A stretch of DNA of 64,000 bases, from NCBI GenBank assembly GCA_946557785.1, contig CAMNTH010000006.1, positions 1 through 64,000 of the forward strand. Reading direction: 5' to 3'. Source of the DNA: an uncultured Blautia sp. GTDB lineage: Bacteria > Bacillota > Clostridia > Lachnospirales > Lachnospiraceae. Shown piece after piece: positions 63,413 to 64,000 of this stretch (positions within the stretch are counted from its first letter, which is position 1; every line of letters begins with the position of its first letter). The position numbers and the translations under genes are program-made. The notes beneath the pieces are model-generated. The model was not told the origin of the DNA, made no database searches, and saw nothing but the letters and a program-made list of their open reading frames with translations.

Positions 63413-64000
63413 TTAAATAACCTGCTTCAGTTCAAGCCCTGGAGTCACCAGAAGAATATCTGCCTCTTTTCCCACTGTAAGAGAGCCCACTTTATCATAA
63501 ATTCCAATACTTCTGGCCGGATTTCTGGTCGCTGCAAAAATGGCATCCTCCAGAGAAACTCCAAAGGAAACAGCTTTGCACATGCAGTCATAAAGGTTGG
63601 TAGCAGAGCCTGCAATGGTACCGTCTGAAAGGGTGGCCTTCCGATCCTTCACTGTAACAGCCTGTCCGCCCAGCTCATACTGTCCGTTTTCCATTCCCGT
63701 TGCCATCATGGAATCACTGATCAAAACTACTCTCTTCCTTCCAAACATGCGGAATGTGGACAGAACAACCGCCGGATGGATATGAAGCCCATCGCAGATA
63801 AGCTCCACCATACATAAAGGGTCTGCACCGGCCGCACCGATCAAGCCCGGATCACGGTGCCCAAGAGGCATCATGGCATTGTACAGATGGGTCACATGAT
63901 GCGCCCCTCTTCTCATTGCCTCTGCTGCCGTATCAAAGTCTGCTCCTGTATGTCCCAGTGAAATACATACCTCTTCATGAACAGCATCAATAAACTCCAT
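63413..64000 (-). CDS. nagA: N-acetylglucosamine-6-phosphate deacetylase, C-terminal part
   Basis: The 195 residues in view are the C-terminal half of NagA. They include the metal-site His in SLGHTGADF and HHVTHLYNAM, the substrate residues in DGLHIHP, the catalytic Asp in VLISDSMMATG, and NPARSIGIYDKVGSL near the end. The 5' half lies beyond the window; the Met at the edge is not the start. It converts GlcNAc-6-P to GlcN-6-P for wall recycling or amino-sugar use. No terminator is visible before the next promoter. Confidence 0.93.
   Translation of the reverse strand: MEFIDAVHEEVCISLGHTGADFDTAAEAMRRGAHHVTHLYNAMMPLGHRDPGLIGAAGADPLCMVELICDGLHIHPAVVLSTFRMFGRKRVVLISDSMMATGMENGQYELGGQAVTVKDRKATLSDGTIAGSATNLYDCMCKAVSFGVSLEDAIFAATRNPARSIGIYDKVGSLTVGKEADILLVTPGLELKQVI

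Overview
The window looks like a low-to-mid GC gut Clostridia chromosome, most probably Lachnospiraceae. The evidence is Firmicutes-type ribosome binding sites and TTGACA/TATAAT promoters, the pth-mfd-peptidylprolyl isomerase gene order, a UmuC-YolD pair under a Gram-positive LexA box, a DUF4317 gene and a GntR/ABC-2 module. The species cannot be told. I see no rRNA, tRNA or CRISPR array. Almost all genes lie on the minus strand.

Bases 2-24904 form one uninterrupted minus-strand reading frame of at least 8301 codons that runs out of the window at its 3' end. It encodes a giant secreted surface protein: a signal peptide, an acidic linker, about 5000 residues without recognised domains, then at least 16 SdrD-B-like (prealbumin-fold) modules. 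The last modules form a three-module higher-order repeat of about 1.74 kb. Next (25.1-28.07 kb) is a YtrA-type GntR regulator with a two-permease ABC transporter, behind a promoter with a palindromic candidate operator.

From 28.08 to about 44.8 kb lies an accessory island of Rhs polymorphic-toxin material, inserted into the 3' end of yolD. It has one long N-terminally truncated Rhs protein with a GIY-YIG-like nuclease tip and two paralogous candidate immunity genes. It also has two more Rhs tips, several candidate immunity genes (two are paralogous membrane proteins), and two degraded copies of a holin-endolysin module that each lie directly upstream of Rhs core sequence. A frameshift-type IS5-family element is complete; IS21, IS110 and Rpn-type elements are present only as remnants. 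The layout reads as repeated cassette duplication, deletion and decay at a toxin locus.

From 45 kb on, the window is ordinary housekeeping: umuC (LexA box), DUF4317 protein, a frameshifted diguanylate cyclase, a PrsA-like lipoprotein, and an apparent operon of two CobW-type GTPases, pth and mfd. After these come a small conserved protein, a MATE transporter, glgB with a GH13 amylase, a polysaccharide deacetylase and the 3' part of nagA. Three genes are split at homopolymer runs (nitroreductase, diguanylate cyclase, one endolysin copy). These could be real inactivation or sequencing error, and only read-level data can say which.
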